Positions 28,123 through 37,915 of a stretch of 64,000 nt of DNA are shown here, piece after piece. The stretch comes from Acinetobacter sp. CS-2 (GTDB taxonomy: Bacteria > Pseudomonadota > Gammaproteobacteria > Pseudomonadales > Moraxellaceae), in contig NZ_CP067019.1 in NCBI RefSeq assembly GCF_016599715.1, positions 2,108,001 through 2,172,000 on the forward strand, in the 5' to 3' direction. Under the pieces are notes generated by a model. That model was not told the origin of the DNA. It ran no database searches and worked only from the letters and a program-made list of their open reading frames with translations. The translations under genes and the position numbers were made by a program. Positions within the stretch are counted from its first letter, which is position 1; the number at the start of each line of letters is the position of its first letter.

Positions 28123-28728
28123 ATGATTCATACCGTAATTGTTCCAGGCGTAGGTGGCAGTGAACATGCACACTGGCAGTCGTGGCTGCAACGACAACTC
28201 ATGTCATGCTCCCGTGTGCAACAACAGGACTGGAACACACCTGTGTTACAAAACTGGATTGCCGAGTTTGTAAAGACCGTGGCACCTATTCAGGGCAGCA
28301 TCCAGATTGTCGCGCATAGTTTTGGTTGTTTAACTACTGTGGCAGCTTTAGCCCAGCATACGGAACTCAATCAAAAAATTAAAAATTTGATTCTGGTTGC
28401 ACCTGCCAATCCTGCCCGTTTTGGTGAAGCCGGTTTTTCACGTGATAGTCAGCAAGATTATCAATACTATTTTCATCAGCTGAAAATTGCTGTGCCAACA
28501 ACTTTACTGATCAGTGAAAATGATCCCTGGTTAAATTTTGAAGATGCCCAGCAACTTGCAAAGGCGTGGGAACTTAATCCGGTTAATCTGGGTCAGGTTG
28601 GACATATTAATGTTGCTTCCGGTTTTGGGCCTTTTCCTGAAATTTATGATTATTTAATTTCAGAAAATGTGCTGCAACATATCAATTTTACTGATGATAG
28701 CAAGTGCTTTTTCAAATTTGCAATTTAA
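28123..28728 (+). CDS. RBBP9/YdeN-family alpha/beta hydrolase
   Basis: This 201-residue serine hydrolase has VPGVGGSEHAHWQSW at residues 5-19, the nucleophile elbow AHSFGCL (about residue 66), an Asp in ISENDPW and a His in VGHINVASGFGPFPE. These complete a catalytic triad. It sits between the sbp genes and cysT, 27 bases after sbp copy 2 with AGGAG before its ATG, so it is probably co-transcribed. Its substrate is unknown; the position suggests a role linked to sulfur supply. Confidence 0.85.
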   Translation: MIHTVIVPGVGGSEHAHWQSWLQRQLMSCSRVQQQDWNTPVLQNWIAEFVKTVAPIQGSIQIVAHSFGCLTTVAALAQHTELNQKIKNLILVAPANPARFGEAGFSRDSQQDYQYYFHQLKIAVPTTLLISENDPWLNFEDAQQLAKAWELNPVNLGQVGHINVASGFGPFPEIYDYLISENVLQHINFTDDSKCFFKFAI

Positions 28729-28813
28729 ACCCTGCAAATTATGCTTGTGCCGAATTAAACTTTTATTTTCGCTGACTTTATTGGTCAGTAGTCGCTCTTT
28801 TTAAGGAATCATC

Positions 28814-29647
28814 ATGTCGCAGCGATCCCGAGTGCTGCCAGGATTTGGTCTTTCTCTAGGCTTTACCCTAGCGTATCTGTCATTAATCGTGCTTATTCCA
28901 CTATCTGCGGTGTTTATCAAATCGCTAGGTATAGGCTGGGATGGTTTATGGGAAATTTTAAGTTCAGAACGTATCTTAAAATCTTTGCAGTTAAGTTTTA
29001 GTGCTGCCCTATTTGCAGCCTTAGTCAATGTCGTGTTTGGCTTGTTACTGGCATGGTGCTTGGTCCGTTACAGTTTTCCCGGTAAACGTATTATTGATGC
29101 TTTGGTCGATTTACCCTTTGCCCTGCCAACAGCGGTGGCGGGTATTGCCCTAACCTCATTATATGCACCTACAGGCTGGGTCGGTCAGTATCTGGAACCC
29201 ATCGGAATTAAAGTAGCCTATACCCCGATCGGGATTACTCTGGCGCTGATTTTTATTGGCTTGCCTTTCGTTGTACGTACCGTACAGCCTGTACTGAGTG
29301 ATCTTGAAACCGAACTTGAAGAAGCGGCTTCTGCTCTGGGTGCCAACCGTTTTCAGATTGTCAGCAAAATTATCCTGCCCATTCTGTTTCCAGCACTACT
29401 GACTGGTTTTGCCCTAGCCTTTGCACGTGGTGTGGGTGAATATGGTTCCGTGATCTTTATTGCCGGTAACCAGCCATTTGAAACTGAAATCGCGCCCTTG
29501 ATGATTATTTCCCGTCTGGAAGAATATGACTACGCAGGTGCAACCACCATTGCCGTGGTGATGCTGGTCCTGTCATTCGCGATTTTATTCCTGATTAACT
29601 TGCTCCAAGCATGGGCAAACAAACGTACCGGGAGAACAGCACGATGA
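28814..29647 (+). CDS. cysT: sulfate/thiosulfate ABC transporter permease
   Basis: This 277-residue inner-membrane permease has six hydrophobic helices. The EAA loop that contacts the ATPase is [21 protein letters not shown] (cited by its first part, [12 protein letters not shown]; about residues 171-182). [20 protein letters not shown] is the CysT-family signature. Its stop overlaps the cysW start (ATGA at 29644-29647), so the two permease subunits would normally be translationally coupled. Confidence 0.93.
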   Translation: MSQRSRVLPGFGLSLGFTLAYLSLIVLIPLSAVFIKSLGIGWDGLWEILSSERILKSLQLSFSAALFAALVNVVFGLLLAWCLVRYSFPGKRIIDALVDLPFALPTAVAGIALTSLYAPTGWVGQYLEPIGIKVAYTPIGITLALIFIGLPFVVRTVQPVLSDLETELEEAASALGANRFQIVSKIILPILFPALLTGFALAFARGVGEYGSVIFIAGNQPFETEIAPLMIISRLEEYDYAGATTIAVVMLVLSFAILFLINLLQAWANKRTGRTAR

Positions 29648-30542
29648 GTTTAATCACTAATAGCAATGCTTTGGCTGAGAAATTACAGTCCCGCGATGCG
29701 ACGCGTGAACCAGTCTGGGTTCGCTATTTACTGCTTACGATTGCGCTGATTTTCTTTTTAAGCTGCTTGATTCTGCCCTTAATTCTGGTCTTTGTTGAAG
29801 CATTTAAACAGGGGGTTGGGGTTTATTTTCAGGCACTGGTGCATCCAGACACCTTGTCTGCTGTGAAACTGACCTTATTGACCGCTGTAATTGCCGTGCC
29901 ATTAAACGTGGTGTTTGGCGTAGCAGCCGCATGGTCGGTGGCGAAGTTTAATTTCCGTGGCAAATCCATTCTCACCACCATTATTGATCTACCTTTCTCG
30001 GTTTCTCCAGTTATCGCAGGCATGATGCTGGTACTGATTTTCGGTACTCAAGGCTGGCTTGGCGGCTGGCTAATGGACAATGACATTAAAATTTTGTATG
30101 CCGTTCCTGCCATTGTACTGGCAACCGTATTTATTACTGTGCCTTTTGTGGCGCGCGAACTGATTCCCCTGATGGAAGCCCAAGGTACCGAGGAAGAAGA
30201 AGCGGCAATTGTACTGGGTGCTTCAGGCTGGCAAACGTTTTGGAAAGTGACCTTACCCAACATTAAATGGGGTCTGATTTACGGCGTGATTCTGTGTAAT
30301 GCCCGTGCCATGGGTGAATTCGGTGCCGTATCGTATCGGTGGTGTCAGGTCACATTCGTGGTGAAACCAATACCCTGCCGCTACATGTTGAAATCCTTTA
30401 CAACGAATATACCTTTAGTGCGGCATTTGCGGTGTCATCGCTTCTGGCTTTACTGGCAATTGTGACCCTGGTTTTAAAAACATGGGTAGAAGTGCGCCAG
30501 GAAAAACAAAACAAACGTAATGAAGATTCAACAGTTTCTTAA
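29644..30542 (+). pseudogene. cysW: sulfate ABC transporter permease, frameshifted
   Basis: The frame from ATG 29644 encodes a normal CysW N-terminus and core (six-helix permease, EAA-like loop EEEEAAIVLGASGWQTFWK) up to MGEFGAVS. There TATCG is present twice in tandem (30329-30333 and 30334-30338). The extra 5 bases shift the frame, giving 43 unrelated residues and a stop at 30463-30465. The correct C-terminus ([18 protein letters not shown] onward, including the last membrane helix) continues in another frame to 30542. Removing one TATCG restores an intact gene of about 297 residues. It could be a real null mutation, a reversible slippage event or a sequencing error. Confidence 0.9.
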
Positions 30543-30553
30543 GGAATGACATC

Positions 30554-31615
30554 ATGAGTATTCAAGTTAAAAATATTGAAAAACACTTTGGTGCATTCCA
30601 TGCACTTAAAAACATCTCACTGGATTTTCCAGATGGTCAGCTGGTGGCATTACTCGGACCATCAGGCTGTGGTAAAACCACCCTGCTGCGTATTATCGCA
30701 GGACTGGAATCGGCAGATGGCGGTCAGGTGATTCTTGAAGGCGAAGATGCAACCAATGTGCATGTACGTGAACGTGAAGTCGGCTTTGTATTCCAGCATT
30801 ATGCCTTGTTCCGTCATATGACCGTATTTGACAACATTGCCTTTGGTTTACGTGTGCGCCCGCGCTCTACCCGACCATCAGAAGCTGAAATTAAAAAACG
30901 TGTGACACGTTTGCTTGATCTGGTTCAGCTGGGCTTTTTGGCCGACCGCTATCCTGTACAACTCTCGGGCGGTCAACGTCAGCGTATTGCTTTGGCACGT
31001 GCTTTGGCGGTTGAACCTCGTGTATTATTGCTGGATGAACCTTTTGGCGCACTCGATGCCAAGGTGCGTAAAGAGCTGCGTCGCTGGTTACGTACTTTGC
31101 ATGATGAATTGCATATCACTTCTATTTTTGTTACCCATGACCAAGAGGAAGCTTTGGAAGTAGCCGATCAAATCGTGGTGATGAATAAAGGCAATGTCGA
31201 GCAAATCGGTTCACCGCGTGAAGTTTATGAAAAACCGGCAACGCCTTTCGTATTCGACTTCCTGGGTCAGGCCAACCGTTTTGAAGGTCAAAACCTGCAA
31301 GGCATTATCCAGATTGGTGACGACCGTCTGCAACTACCGCAGGTGAAAGATGCTCCGCAAGGCAATGTGATTGCCTTTGCCCGTCCAAATGAATTACGCA
31401 TTCATGCAACACCGCAAGAAAATGCCATTCAGGCCACTTTCCTGCGTGAAATCTGGATTGCCGGCAAGGTTATTGCTGAACTTCAGGATCGTCAGGGCAA
31501 TTTAATTGAAATTTCGCTTAATTCTGAAGAGGCGAAGTTACATCAATTTAAACCAAATCAAACAGTGTGGTTAAGTCCAACGGCATTGCACCTGTTTGCC
31601 AATGACGTCGCTTAA
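30554..31615 (+). CDS. cysA: sulfate/thiosulfate ABC transporter ATP-binding protein
   Basis: This 353-residue ATPase of the sulfate importer has Walker [10 protein letters not shown] (about residues 36-44), a Q-loop at FVFQHYALF, the signature [15 protein letters not shown], Walker [12 protein letters not shown] and a switch His in [10 protein letters not shown]-terminal regulatory TOBE-like domain follows from about residue 240. It begins 11 bases after the cysW frame, so polar effects of the cysW lesion on translation are possible. Confidence 0.96.
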   Translation: MSIQVKNIEKHFGAFHALKNISLDFPDGQLVALLGPSGCGKTTLLRIIAGLESADGGQVILEGEDATNVHVREREVGFVFQHYALFRHMTVFDNIAFGLRVRPRSTRPSEAEIKKRVTRLLDLVQLGFLADRYPVQLSGGQRQRIALARALAVEPRVLLLDEPFGALDAKVRKELRRWLRTLHDELHITSIFVTHDQEEALEVADQIVVMNKGNVEQIGSPREVYEKPATPFVFDFLGQANRFEGQNLQGIIQIGDDRLQLPQVKDAPQGNVIAFARPNELRIHATPQENAIQATFLREIWIAGKVIAELQDRQGNLIEISLNSEEAKLHQFKPNQTVWLSPTALHLFANDVA

Positions 31616-31668
31616 TAACAAATAGATGGGGCAAAAACAGCCTCATCCTCTTTAGGGTAAACAGCATT

Positions 31669-32592
31669 ATGAATTTCCAACAATTAAGAATTATTCGGGA
31701 AACTGTTAGACAAAACTTTAATTTAACCGAAGCTTCAGCAGCACTTTATACCTCGCAATCTGGCGTCAGTAAGCACATTAAGGATTTAGAAGATGAACTG
31801 GGCGTACAGCTGTTTATCCGTAAAGGTAAACGTTTGCTGGGCTTGACCGAACCTGGCCAGTCTTTACTCGGGATTGTAGAACGCATGCTGGTTGATGCCG
31901 ACAATATTAAACGTCTGGCAGATGATTTTAACCGCGTCGATGAAGGTACGCTGACCATTGCAACCACGCATACCCAAGCGCGTTATGTTTTGCCGCCAAT
32001 TGTGAACCAGTTTAAAAAAGAATTCCCAAAAGTTCATTTGATTCTGCAACAGGCCAGCCCGGTTGAAATTACCGAAATGTTGCTGCAAGGTGAAGCAGAT
32101 ATTGGTATTGCAACCGAGTCTCTCACCACTGAGGAGAACCTGGCCAGCGTACCTTATTATAATTGGCAGCACAGTATTATTACCCCGCAAAACCATGCAC
32201 TTGCCAACAAGGTAGACATTACGCTGGAAGACTTGGCGCAATATCCGATTATTACCTACCATGGCGGTTTCACAGGTCGTTCTAAAATTGATAAAGCCTT
32301 TGAAGAGGCAGGTATTGATGTTGATATTGTCATGTCAGCACTGGATGCGGATGTCATCAAAACCTATGTTGAATTGAATATGGGCGTCGGTATTGTCAAT
32401 AATGTCGCTTATGATGCTGAACGTGACTATCGACTCAAACAGATTCCAACCGATATCTTTGGGGTAAATACCACCTGGATTGCGGTGCGCAAAGGTCATT
32501 TGCTGCGCGGTTATGGTTATGAGTTTATTTCACTCTGCTCGCCAGAAGCCGACATTAAGGCCCTGAAAAAAGTAGCTTATCCAGAAGAATAA
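31669..32592 (+). CDS. cysB: CysB-family LysR-type regulator
   Basis: This 307-residue transcription factor has an N-terminal winged helix-turn-helix (residues 1-60, MNFQQLRIIRET with TSQSGVSKHIKDLE) and a C-terminal inducer domain. The CysB/Cbl signature TIATTHTQARYVLPP (about residues 97-111) carries the Thr and Gln residues that bind sulfate or acetylserine-type ligands. It lies 53 bases after cysA in the same direction and probably activates the sulfate-uptake genes. Whether it is CysB proper or a Cbl-like paralogue cannot be decided here. Confidence 0.85.
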   Translation: MNFQQLRIIRETVRQNFNLTEASAALYTSQSGVSKHIKDLEDELGVQLFIRKGKRLLGLTEPGQSLLGIVERMLVDADNIKRLADDFNRVDEGTLTIATTHTQARYVLPPIVNQFKKEFPKVHLILQQASPVEITEMLLQGEADIGIATESLTTEENLASVPYYNWQHSIITPQNHALANKVDITLEDLAQYPIITYHGGFTGRSKIDKAFEEAGIDVDIVMSALDADVIKTYVELNMGVGIVNNVAYDAERDYRLKQIPTDIFGVNTTWIAVRKGHLLRGYGYEFISLCSPEADIKALKKVAYPEE

Positions 32593-32616
32593 GCATTTCA
32601 TGATTTTTTAAAATGA

Positions 32617-32640
32617 GGGATATAAAAAATATCCCTTTTT
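32617..32640 (+). terminator. terminator of the cys operon
   Basis: AGGGATAT and ATATCCCT form a tight hairpin followed by TTTTT, 24 bases after the regulator stop. Confidence 0.75.
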
Positions 32641-32780
32641 AAATTCATCCGTCGCTACAAAACCAGATTTATAAAAATAATTTAATTTTTCAATCATTTA
32701 AATATAAAAAACTTCACATAATACTTGCTCATTCTATATAAAATCACAAAAGAAAAAATTGAATGGGGAGATCTATATAA

Positions 32781-33301
32781 GCTAAGGCATTTGGTCTCAG
32801 TATTGGCATTTTCATGACTAGAGACTTCTATGCTGCGGCACTAGAAAGCTCTAACCAATCCATTGCCTCTTTGTTACAGCCGCATCATTAAGCCGAGTTC
32901 TCAACGGCCATTGTAGATGCCAATATTTCAGGTAAAACACTTCAGCCAAACCAGAATACCCCCTCAACATTTACTTAAATTTCTACCCCAAATTTTGCCC
33001 CATTCTTTTTATACTTCAAATGTTGTATTTAAATTGCAAGCTCACACTCACTGATCTTTTGGGCTCATCTACGATCACACTTTTGCTACAGATGTCGGCT
33101 ATGCCTTATAGTTTGGATATTGGTAGTTTTTATCCTATGTACTCTAATGTATTTATTGTCGCGGGTATAAAATATTTCAGACTCAACAAAGCCAAAGTTA
33201 AGCAAAATCAGGAAGGTTCAGGCAGTCTGTTTGGTATGTTATCTTCAGTAAACCATAACAAGGCTGTTGTTTATAGCCTTAAGCCAGGTTACCGTTTCTA
33301 G
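32781..33301 (+). pseudogene. decayed OmpW-like beta-barrel gene remnant
   Basis: Pieces of a barrel-like protein are readable in different frames: AFGLSIGIFMTRDFYAAALE from 32787, then after a TAA near 32888 the same frame continues AEFSTAIVDANISGKTLQPN, and a 93-codon frame (33020-33301) ends in GIKYFRLNKAKVKQ ... YSLKPGYRF. The order (targeting strand, GKxLPP-like strand, IKYF strand, terminal GYRF) resembles OmpW proteins. No intact start or signal peptide is visible. I interpret the stretch as a pseudogene with several stops and shifts; the family assignment is tentative. Confidence 0.4.
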
Positions 33302-33328
33302 AGAATATAACTGCATTTTCTAAAAATA

Positions 33329-33356
33329 AAAAACGAGCCGAAGCTCGTTTTTTTTA
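33329..33356. terminator. terminator between the barrel remnant and carO
   Basis: AAAAACGAGC pairs with GCTCGTTTTT around a CGAA tetraloop. The A-run and T-run let it function in both directions, and it probably ends carO transcription. Confidence 0.8.
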
Positions 33357-33371
33357 AAGGCTACTATTTTA

Positions 33372-34124
33372 TTACCAATGATAACTTACACCAATTTTAC
33401 CTACAGGAAGCCATTTGTGTTTGTCATCAGTCGCAATTTTATTTTCATCAGCTGCAATATTTTCAACCAGTGAACCGCGTGTTGGGTTATCAGCCGCACC
33501 ACCACTGACTAACTGTAAGTTAACATCTGGATTATCGGCATAGTAAGCACCGACTTCACCAAATACGCCCCAATTTTTATTAATCTTAGGCGCCCATCCT
33601 AAGCCTAAATATGGAGCAATGTCATTTTTGTAATCCATGGTCCCTTTAATATGAGCGCCATCTGCACCCGCTACAAAGTCTGTATGGTTAATGGTAAAAC
33701 CTTCTCCCGCACCTACACGGCGATCAAGTTCATACTCATTATCTAAATAGGCTACACCAGCGGCCATATATAGACCTTGCACCCATCTATTTTCACTTGC
33801 ACCCCAAGGACGAATTTCAGCATTCAAATAGGTATTTTTATTTTCCATATCAATGTCATAGTCTGAACCATTGACCGAGATATCATCAGACCAAGAGATA
33901 TCGCCGCCATTATAACCCAACGCCAAACCGACATATGGGTTTGCAGTCCAGAGTAATGCACCACCATAACCGGTTGTACCTACTTCAGCACGGACACCAG
34001 TTGGAATAAGCTGGTTACGTTCAAATGTATAGCCATCTTGAACGACTGCATCATCAGCTGCCATGACTGTTCCAGCGACAGAGGTCAATACCGATACTGC
34101 TAAAAGCGTAGCTAAAGTTTTCAT
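33372..34124 (-). CDS. carO: CarO-type outer-membrane porin
   Basis: This 250-residue outer-membrane beta-barrel matches CarO of Acinetobacter, linked in A. baumannii to carbapenem and ornithine entry. It has a signal peptide (cleavage after VMA-AD), TTGYGGALLWTANPYVGLAL, LNAEIRPWGASENRW, YKNDIAPYLGLGWAPKINKNWG and a final strand ending in aromatic Trp. The TTG-initiated extension to 34139 is rejected: GAGGAG lies inside it, 7 bases before ATG 34124. Loops in residues 130-150 and 205-230 are its most variable parts. Influence on drug susceptibility here is unknown. Confidence 0.9.
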   Translation of the reverse strand: MKTLATLLAVSVLTSVAGTVMAADDAVVQDGYTFERNQLIPTGVRAEVGTTGYGGALLWTANPYVGLALGYNGGDISWSDDISVNGSDYDIDMENKNTYLNAEIRPWGASENRWVQGLYMAAGVAYLDNEYELDRRVGAGEGFTINHTDFVAGADGAHIKGTMDYKNDIAPYLGLGWAPKINKNWGVFGEVGAYYADNPDVNLQLVSGGAADNPTRGSLVENIAADENKIATDDKHKWLPVGKIGVSYHW

Positions 34125-34425
34125 TGTAGATCTCCTCAAAAAGGTTTCTATTTCGTCATTAGTGCTTTTCTATCTAATAGTTAGAAGTATAAAATATTAA
34201 TTGCTCAACTTTTATTCGAAATTTGCTTAGTTTTTGTTATTTTTTGATACATTTTCTATTTGTTTTTGATTATTAACTCATTTTTTGTTTATTTATCTGT
34301 GTAGCCGATTTTCGCTCCCATTTTGCCCATCTTTCATAATTAATTCCGATCCAAAGCCACTTTTTCATCTATTTATATCTCAATATAGTGTAAAATCTTG
34401 AAAAATTTTTTCTGGAAGGAAGATC
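34125..34425. other. AT-rich divergent spacer between carO and dapD
   Basis: About 300 bases with long T-rich tracts contain the promoters of both divergent genes. A TAAAAT near 34391 could be a -10 box for dapD. GGAAGGAAG precedes the dapD ATG. No coding frame or RNA gene is seen. Confidence 0.4.
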
Positions 34426-35247
34426 ATGTCTCAGCTTTCAACAATCATTGAACAAGCGTTTGAAGACCGTGCGAATTTCACAGCAGCCGATTGCCCTGCT
34501 GAAATCCGTCAAGCAGTTGAGGAAGTCATTGCTGGCCTGGATAATGGTACTTTACGTGTTGCTGAAAAAATCGACGGTGAATGGGTTGTTCATCAATGGA
34601 TTAAGAAAGCGGTATTGTTATCATTTAAATTAAACGACAACAAACCAATGGAAGCTTGTGATCTTCGTTTCTATGACAAAGTCGATACTAAATTCTCTGA
34701 CTGGACTGAAGAACAGTTTAAAGCTGCTGGTGTACGTGTAGTACCTCCTGCTGTTGCTCGTAAAGGTTCATTCCAGGCGAAAAACGTGGTATTGATGCCT
34801 TCTTATGTGAACATTGGTGCTTATGTGGATGAAGGTACCATGGTGGATACATGGGCAACTGTAGGTTCATGTGCACAAATTGGTAAAAACGTTCACTTGT
34901 CGGGTGGTGTAGGTATTGGTGGTGTACTTGAACCGCTTCAAGCCAACCCAACCATTATTGAAGACAACTGCTTTATTGGTGCACGTTCTGAAATCGTGGA
35001 AGGCGTGATTGTAGAAGAAGGTTCTGTAATTTCAATGGGCGTATTCATTGGTCAATCCACCAAAATTTATGACCGTGAAACTGGCGAGATCCATTACGGC
35101 CGTGTACCTGCAGGTTCGGTAGTTGTTTCTGGTAGCCTGCCATCTAAATGCGGTAAATACAGCCTGTACGCAGCTGTAATCGTGAAAAAAGTAGATGCGA
35201 AAACCCGTGCCAAAACTAGCCTGAACGATTTATTGCGCGAAGACTAA
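34426..35247 (+). CDS. dapD: tetrahydrodipicolinate N-succinyltransferase
   Basis: This is a 273-residue enzyme of the succinylase branch of lysine and diaminopimelate synthesis. It uses succinyl-CoA and tetrahydrodipicolinate. A helical N-terminal domain is followed by a left-handed parallel beta-helix of hexapeptide repeats (about residues 100-230; [20 protein letters not shown] and [11 protein letters not shown] are family signatures). It stands alone with a strong ribosome site, and terminators follow. Confidence 0.96.
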   Translation: MSQLSTIIEQAFEDRANFTAADCPAEIRQAVEEVIAGLDNGTLRVAEKIDGEWVVHQWIKKAVLLSFKLNDNKPMEACDLRFYDKVDTKFSDWTEEQFKAAGVRVVPPAVARKGSFQAKNVVLMPSYVNIGAYVDEGTMVDTWATVGSCAQIGKNVHLSGGVGIGGVLEPLQANPTIIEDNCFIGARSEIVEGVIVEEGSVISMGVFIGQSTKIYDRETGEIHYGRVPAGSVVVSGSLPSKCGKYSLYAAVIVKKVDAKTRAKTSLNDLLRED

Positions 35248-35303
35248 GATGTAATCTTTTGCGGAACATTAATTGTTCCTCGGAGCTTCAGCCGCTCCTC
35301 GTC

Positions 35304-35340
35304 TCTACGGTTAGCAATAGCCGTAGGGATTTTTATTTTT
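35304..35340 (+). terminator. dapD terminator
   Basis: CTACGGTTA and TAGCCGTAG form a stem with a GCAA loop followed by T-rich DNA. A smaller hairpin GGAGC/GCTCC (35282-35298) precedes it. Confidence 0.7.
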
Positions 35341-35377
35341 ATACTGTGTTATTTATCCTGAGCTGGATTATGTTGTT

Positions 35378-36088
35378 ATGAGTACTCTTCGATCTTCCGC
35401 TATTCCTGTTACCGATCCGTCTGCGGGGTTACGTATTACGGAGATTTTCTATTCATTACAAGGTGAAGCCAACGCTGCAGGATTACCGACCGTATTTATC
35501 CGTTTAACCGGTTGCCCTTTACGTTGTACTTATTGTGATACCACTTATTCCTTTGAAGGTGGCGAACGCCAGTCCTTAGATGACATTATTCAAACTGCAC
35601 TCGATTTTAAAACGCCCTATATTTGTGTGACCGGTGGTGAACCATTGGCACAGCCTAACGCCCTGCCCCTGATGCAGCGTTTAGCTGACTTAGGCTGTGA
35701 AGTGTCGCTCGAGACCAGTGGAGCTTTGGATGTATCCAAGGTTGATCCGCGAGTTTCCAAAGTACTGGATTTAAAAACGCCAACTTCTGGAGAAGTTGCA
35801 CGAAATTTGCTTAGTAATCTTGATTCTTTAACCCCACACGATCAGATCAAGTTTGTAATTTGTAACCGTGAAGACTATGAATGGTCAAAACAGCAGGTTG
35901 AACAATACCAGCTTGCCGATAAAGTCAGTAACGTCTGGTTCTCTCCTGCTTTTGCCGTAGAAAAAGGTGCGGTGAAATTACCTCAACTTGCCCGTGATTT
36001 AGCTCAATGGATTTTAGATGACCATCTCCCTGTCCGTTTCCAGCTACAGTTACATAAACTGCTCTGGAATGATGAAACCGGTCGTTAA
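35378..36088 (+). CDS. queE: 7-carboxy-7-deazaguanine synthase
   Basis: This is a 236-residue radical-SAM enzyme of the queuosine/preQ0 pathway. [11 protein letters not shown] (residues 20-30) and the cluster motif [14 protein letters not shown] (CxxxCxxC) lie near residues 47-60, with [11 protein letters not shown] following. It makes 7-carboxy-7-deazaguanine from 6-carboxytetrahydropterin. QueC, the next enzyme, is encoded 38 bases downstream, supporting an operon. Confidence 0.94.
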   Translation: MSTLRSSAIPVTDPSAGLRITEIFYSLQGEANAAGLPTVFIRLTGCPLRCTYCDTTYSFEGGERQSLDDIIQTALDFKTPYICVTGGEPLAQPNALPLMQRLADLGCEVSLETSGALDVSKVDPRVSKVLDLKTPTSGEVARNLLSNLDSLTPHDQIKFVICNREDYEWSKQQVEQYQLADKVSNVWFSPAFAVEKGAVKLPQLARDLAQWILDDHLPVRFQLQLHKLLWNDETGR

Positions 36089-36126
36089 TCCATTTTTGTT
36101 GTTACTTATTTTTTGGAGACTTTAAT

Positions 36127-36798
36127 ATGCGCCCTCGTGCCATAGTTTTATTATCTGGCGGCTTAGACTCAACGACTTGTTTGGCTTGGGCGCAAGCACG
36201 TTATGAATGTATTGCTTTAAGTTTCATGTATGGGCAGCGTTCAACCACTGAACTCGATGCTGCTCGAGCATTAACCCAGCGTGCTGGTGTAGAACATCGT
36301 GTGATTAATATCGATTTGGGTAACTTGGGTGGCTCTGCGTTAACAGACCATAGCATTGACGTACCAGAACATGAACAAGAAGGTATTCCTGTAACTTATG
36401 TTCCAGCACGGAACACAATATTTCTCTCCTATGCGCTCGCAGCGGCAGAAGTTTTTGGTGCAGAAGCCATTGTGATTGGCATCAATGCCGTTGATTATTC
36501 GGGTTATCCAGACTGTCGTCCTGAATTTATTGAGGCTTTTGCCAATATGGCACGTCTGGCCACCAAGGTTGGAGTAGAAGGTAAACCGCTTAAATTTGAA
36601 ACACCTTTGTTACATTTATCCAAAGCAAATATCATTCGCTTAGGTATAGAACATGGCGTAGACTACAGTCAAACAGTGTCTTGCTACCAGGCAGATGACC
36701 AAGGACGTGCATGTGGCAAATGTGATAGTTGCCGCTTACGTAAACAAGGTTTTGCTGATGCAGGTATCGTAGATCCGACACGTTATATACCGTCATAA
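36127..36798 (+). CDS. queC: 7-cyano-7-deazaguanine synthase
   Basis: This 223-residue ATP-dependent enzyme converts 7-carboxy-7-deazaguanine and ammonia into preQ0. The PP-loop [11 protein letters not shown] lies at residues 8-18. The zinc-binding cysteine cluster [17 protein letters not shown] is near residues 191-207. GGAG precedes its ATG. It follows queE. Confidence 0.95.
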   Translation: MRPRAIVLLSGGLDSTTCLAWAQARYECIALSFMYGQRSTTELDAARALTQRAGVEHRVINIDLGNLGGSALTDHSIDVPEHEQEGIPVTYVPARNTIFLSYALAAAEVFGAEAIVIGINAVDYSGYPDCRPEFIEAFANMARLATKVGVEGKPLKFETPLLHLSKANIIRLGIEHGVDYSQTVSCYQADDQGRACGKCDSCRLRKQGFADAGIVDPTRYIPS

Positions 36799-36811
36799 TA
36801 GGGTACAGTAA

Positions 36812-37225
36812 ATGAAAAATTTGAAATCAAACATTATTCTTTCTACATTGGTTTCTGCAGTCGCATTGATGGCGACTGCTGCAAATGCAGCCGAAACGAA
36901 TAAGCTTCAGGAAGCTTATAAAAGCACCAATGTAAAATCTGCGTTAATTAATGTTTGTAAGGAAGAAACCGCTAAAGGTAAAAAACTTACTTCTGCTGAA
37001 GTCAGCAAATACTGTACATGTGCAGTGGAAGCAGATGGTAAATTAACCAACGCACAAAAATGGGAAATCCAAAGCACCATTAACCAGAAGAAAAGTCCTG
37101 CAACTTTAGCTTTTGTGCAAAAACAAAATAAAGATCTGCAAGCGTGTTTTGGACCAGAACTTACTGGCAAACTTAAAAGCTTAAGTGAAGCGGCAATGAA
37201 ATCGGCTCAACAACCTAAAAAATAA
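36812..37225 (+). CDS. small secreted hypothetical protein
   Basis: This is a 137-residue protein with a clear signal peptide (residues 1-26, cleavage after ANA-AE). The mature part is Lys-rich with three cysteines (VCKEET, YCTCAVE) plus a fourth at QACFGPE, so two disulfides are possible. It is 13 bases downstream of queC but unrelated to queuosine, so it may simply be read through. A terminator follows. I do not recognise a characterised family. Confidence 0.75.
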   Translation: MKNLKSNIILSTLVSAVALMATAANAAETNKLQEAYKSTNVKSALINVCKEETAKGKKLTSAEVSKYCTCAVEADGKLTNAQKWEIQSTINQKKSPATLAFVQKQNKDLQACFGPELTGKLKSLSEAAMKSAQQPKK

Positions 37226-37242
37226 GTTGATTTAGATTGAAT

Positions 37243-37270
37243 AAAAGCCTGCATAATTGCAGGCTTTTTT
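37243..37270 (+). terminator. hairpin terminator
   Basis: AAAAGCCTGCA pairs with TGCAGGCTTTT and ends in a T-run after the secreted-protein gene. Confidence 0.8.
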
Positions 37271-37380
37271 ATTTGTGAAAATTACCTTCCCTACTTCAGC
37301 ATAAACATCGTTAAATTCGCTATCATGGCAGCATAAACTTAAGATCAATATGACAAATTCGACTTTATAAGGATGAAGCC

Positions 37381-37839
37381 ATGTCTGCTATTACGCTGCC
37401 TAATCAAGCCTTCCCGACCACAACCGGTGAAATTAACCTGACTGAAATACCAACCGAATGGCTGATTGTTTATTTTTATCCTAAAGATTCCACTCCGGGC
37501 TGTACTACACAGGCGATCGGTTTTTCATGCCTGAAAGACCAGTTTGATACCTTAAATACCAGCATTCTTGGGATTTCACGTGACTCGGTGAAAGCTCATC
37601 AGAACTTCACTGAAAAACAAAATCTGAGCATTAACCTGATTAGCGACAAAGAAGAAGTGCTGTGCAATCTTTTTGACGTGATTAAAGAAAAGAACATGTA
37701 TGGTAAAAAAGTGATGGGTATCGAGCGCTCTACCTTTATTTTCCATAACGGTCAACTGGTCAAAGAATACCGTAAAGTCAAAGCTGCAGGCCATGCAGAG
37801 CAGGTACTGGAAGACTTAAAAGCACTGCAAGCAGCTTAA
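37381..37839 (+). CDS. peroxiredoxin (BCP/PrxQ type)
   Basis: This 152-residue thiol peroxidase has the motif PKDSTPGCTTQAIGF with the peroxidatic Cys41. A second Cys lies at residue 50. Typical PrxQ proteins have the resolving Cys five residues after the first; here the spacing is nine, so it may act differently or through a partner. It reduces hydroperoxides in the cytosol. GGATG precedes the ATG and a long hairpin follows. Confidence 0.88.
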   Translation: MSAITLPNQAFPTTTGEINLTEIPTEWLIVYFYPKDSTPGCTTQAIGFSCLKDQFDTLNTSILGISRDSVKAHQNFTEKQNLSINLISDKEEVLCNLFDVIKEKNMYGKKVMGIERSTFIFHNGQLVKEYRKVKAAGHAEQVLEDLKALQAA

Positions 37840-37851
37840 TTTTTCATTATC

Positions 37852-37898
37852 AAAAGGCATGATTTTTAACTAGAAATAGTATTGCTCATGCCTTTTTC
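37852..37898. terminator. bidirectional terminator
   Basis: AAAAGGCATGA and TCATGCCTTTT flank a loop of about 24 bases between the convergent peroxiredoxin and exporter genes. Confidence 0.6.
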
Positions 37899-37915
37899 TT
37901 TTGTGTTCTGCTCAC

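Noticed and set aside
33020..33301. A 93-codon frame treated as an intact gene
   Set aside because: It has no ribosome site and begins in the middle of a stretch that reads better as the decayed end of a barrel protein; recorded as a pseudogene instead.
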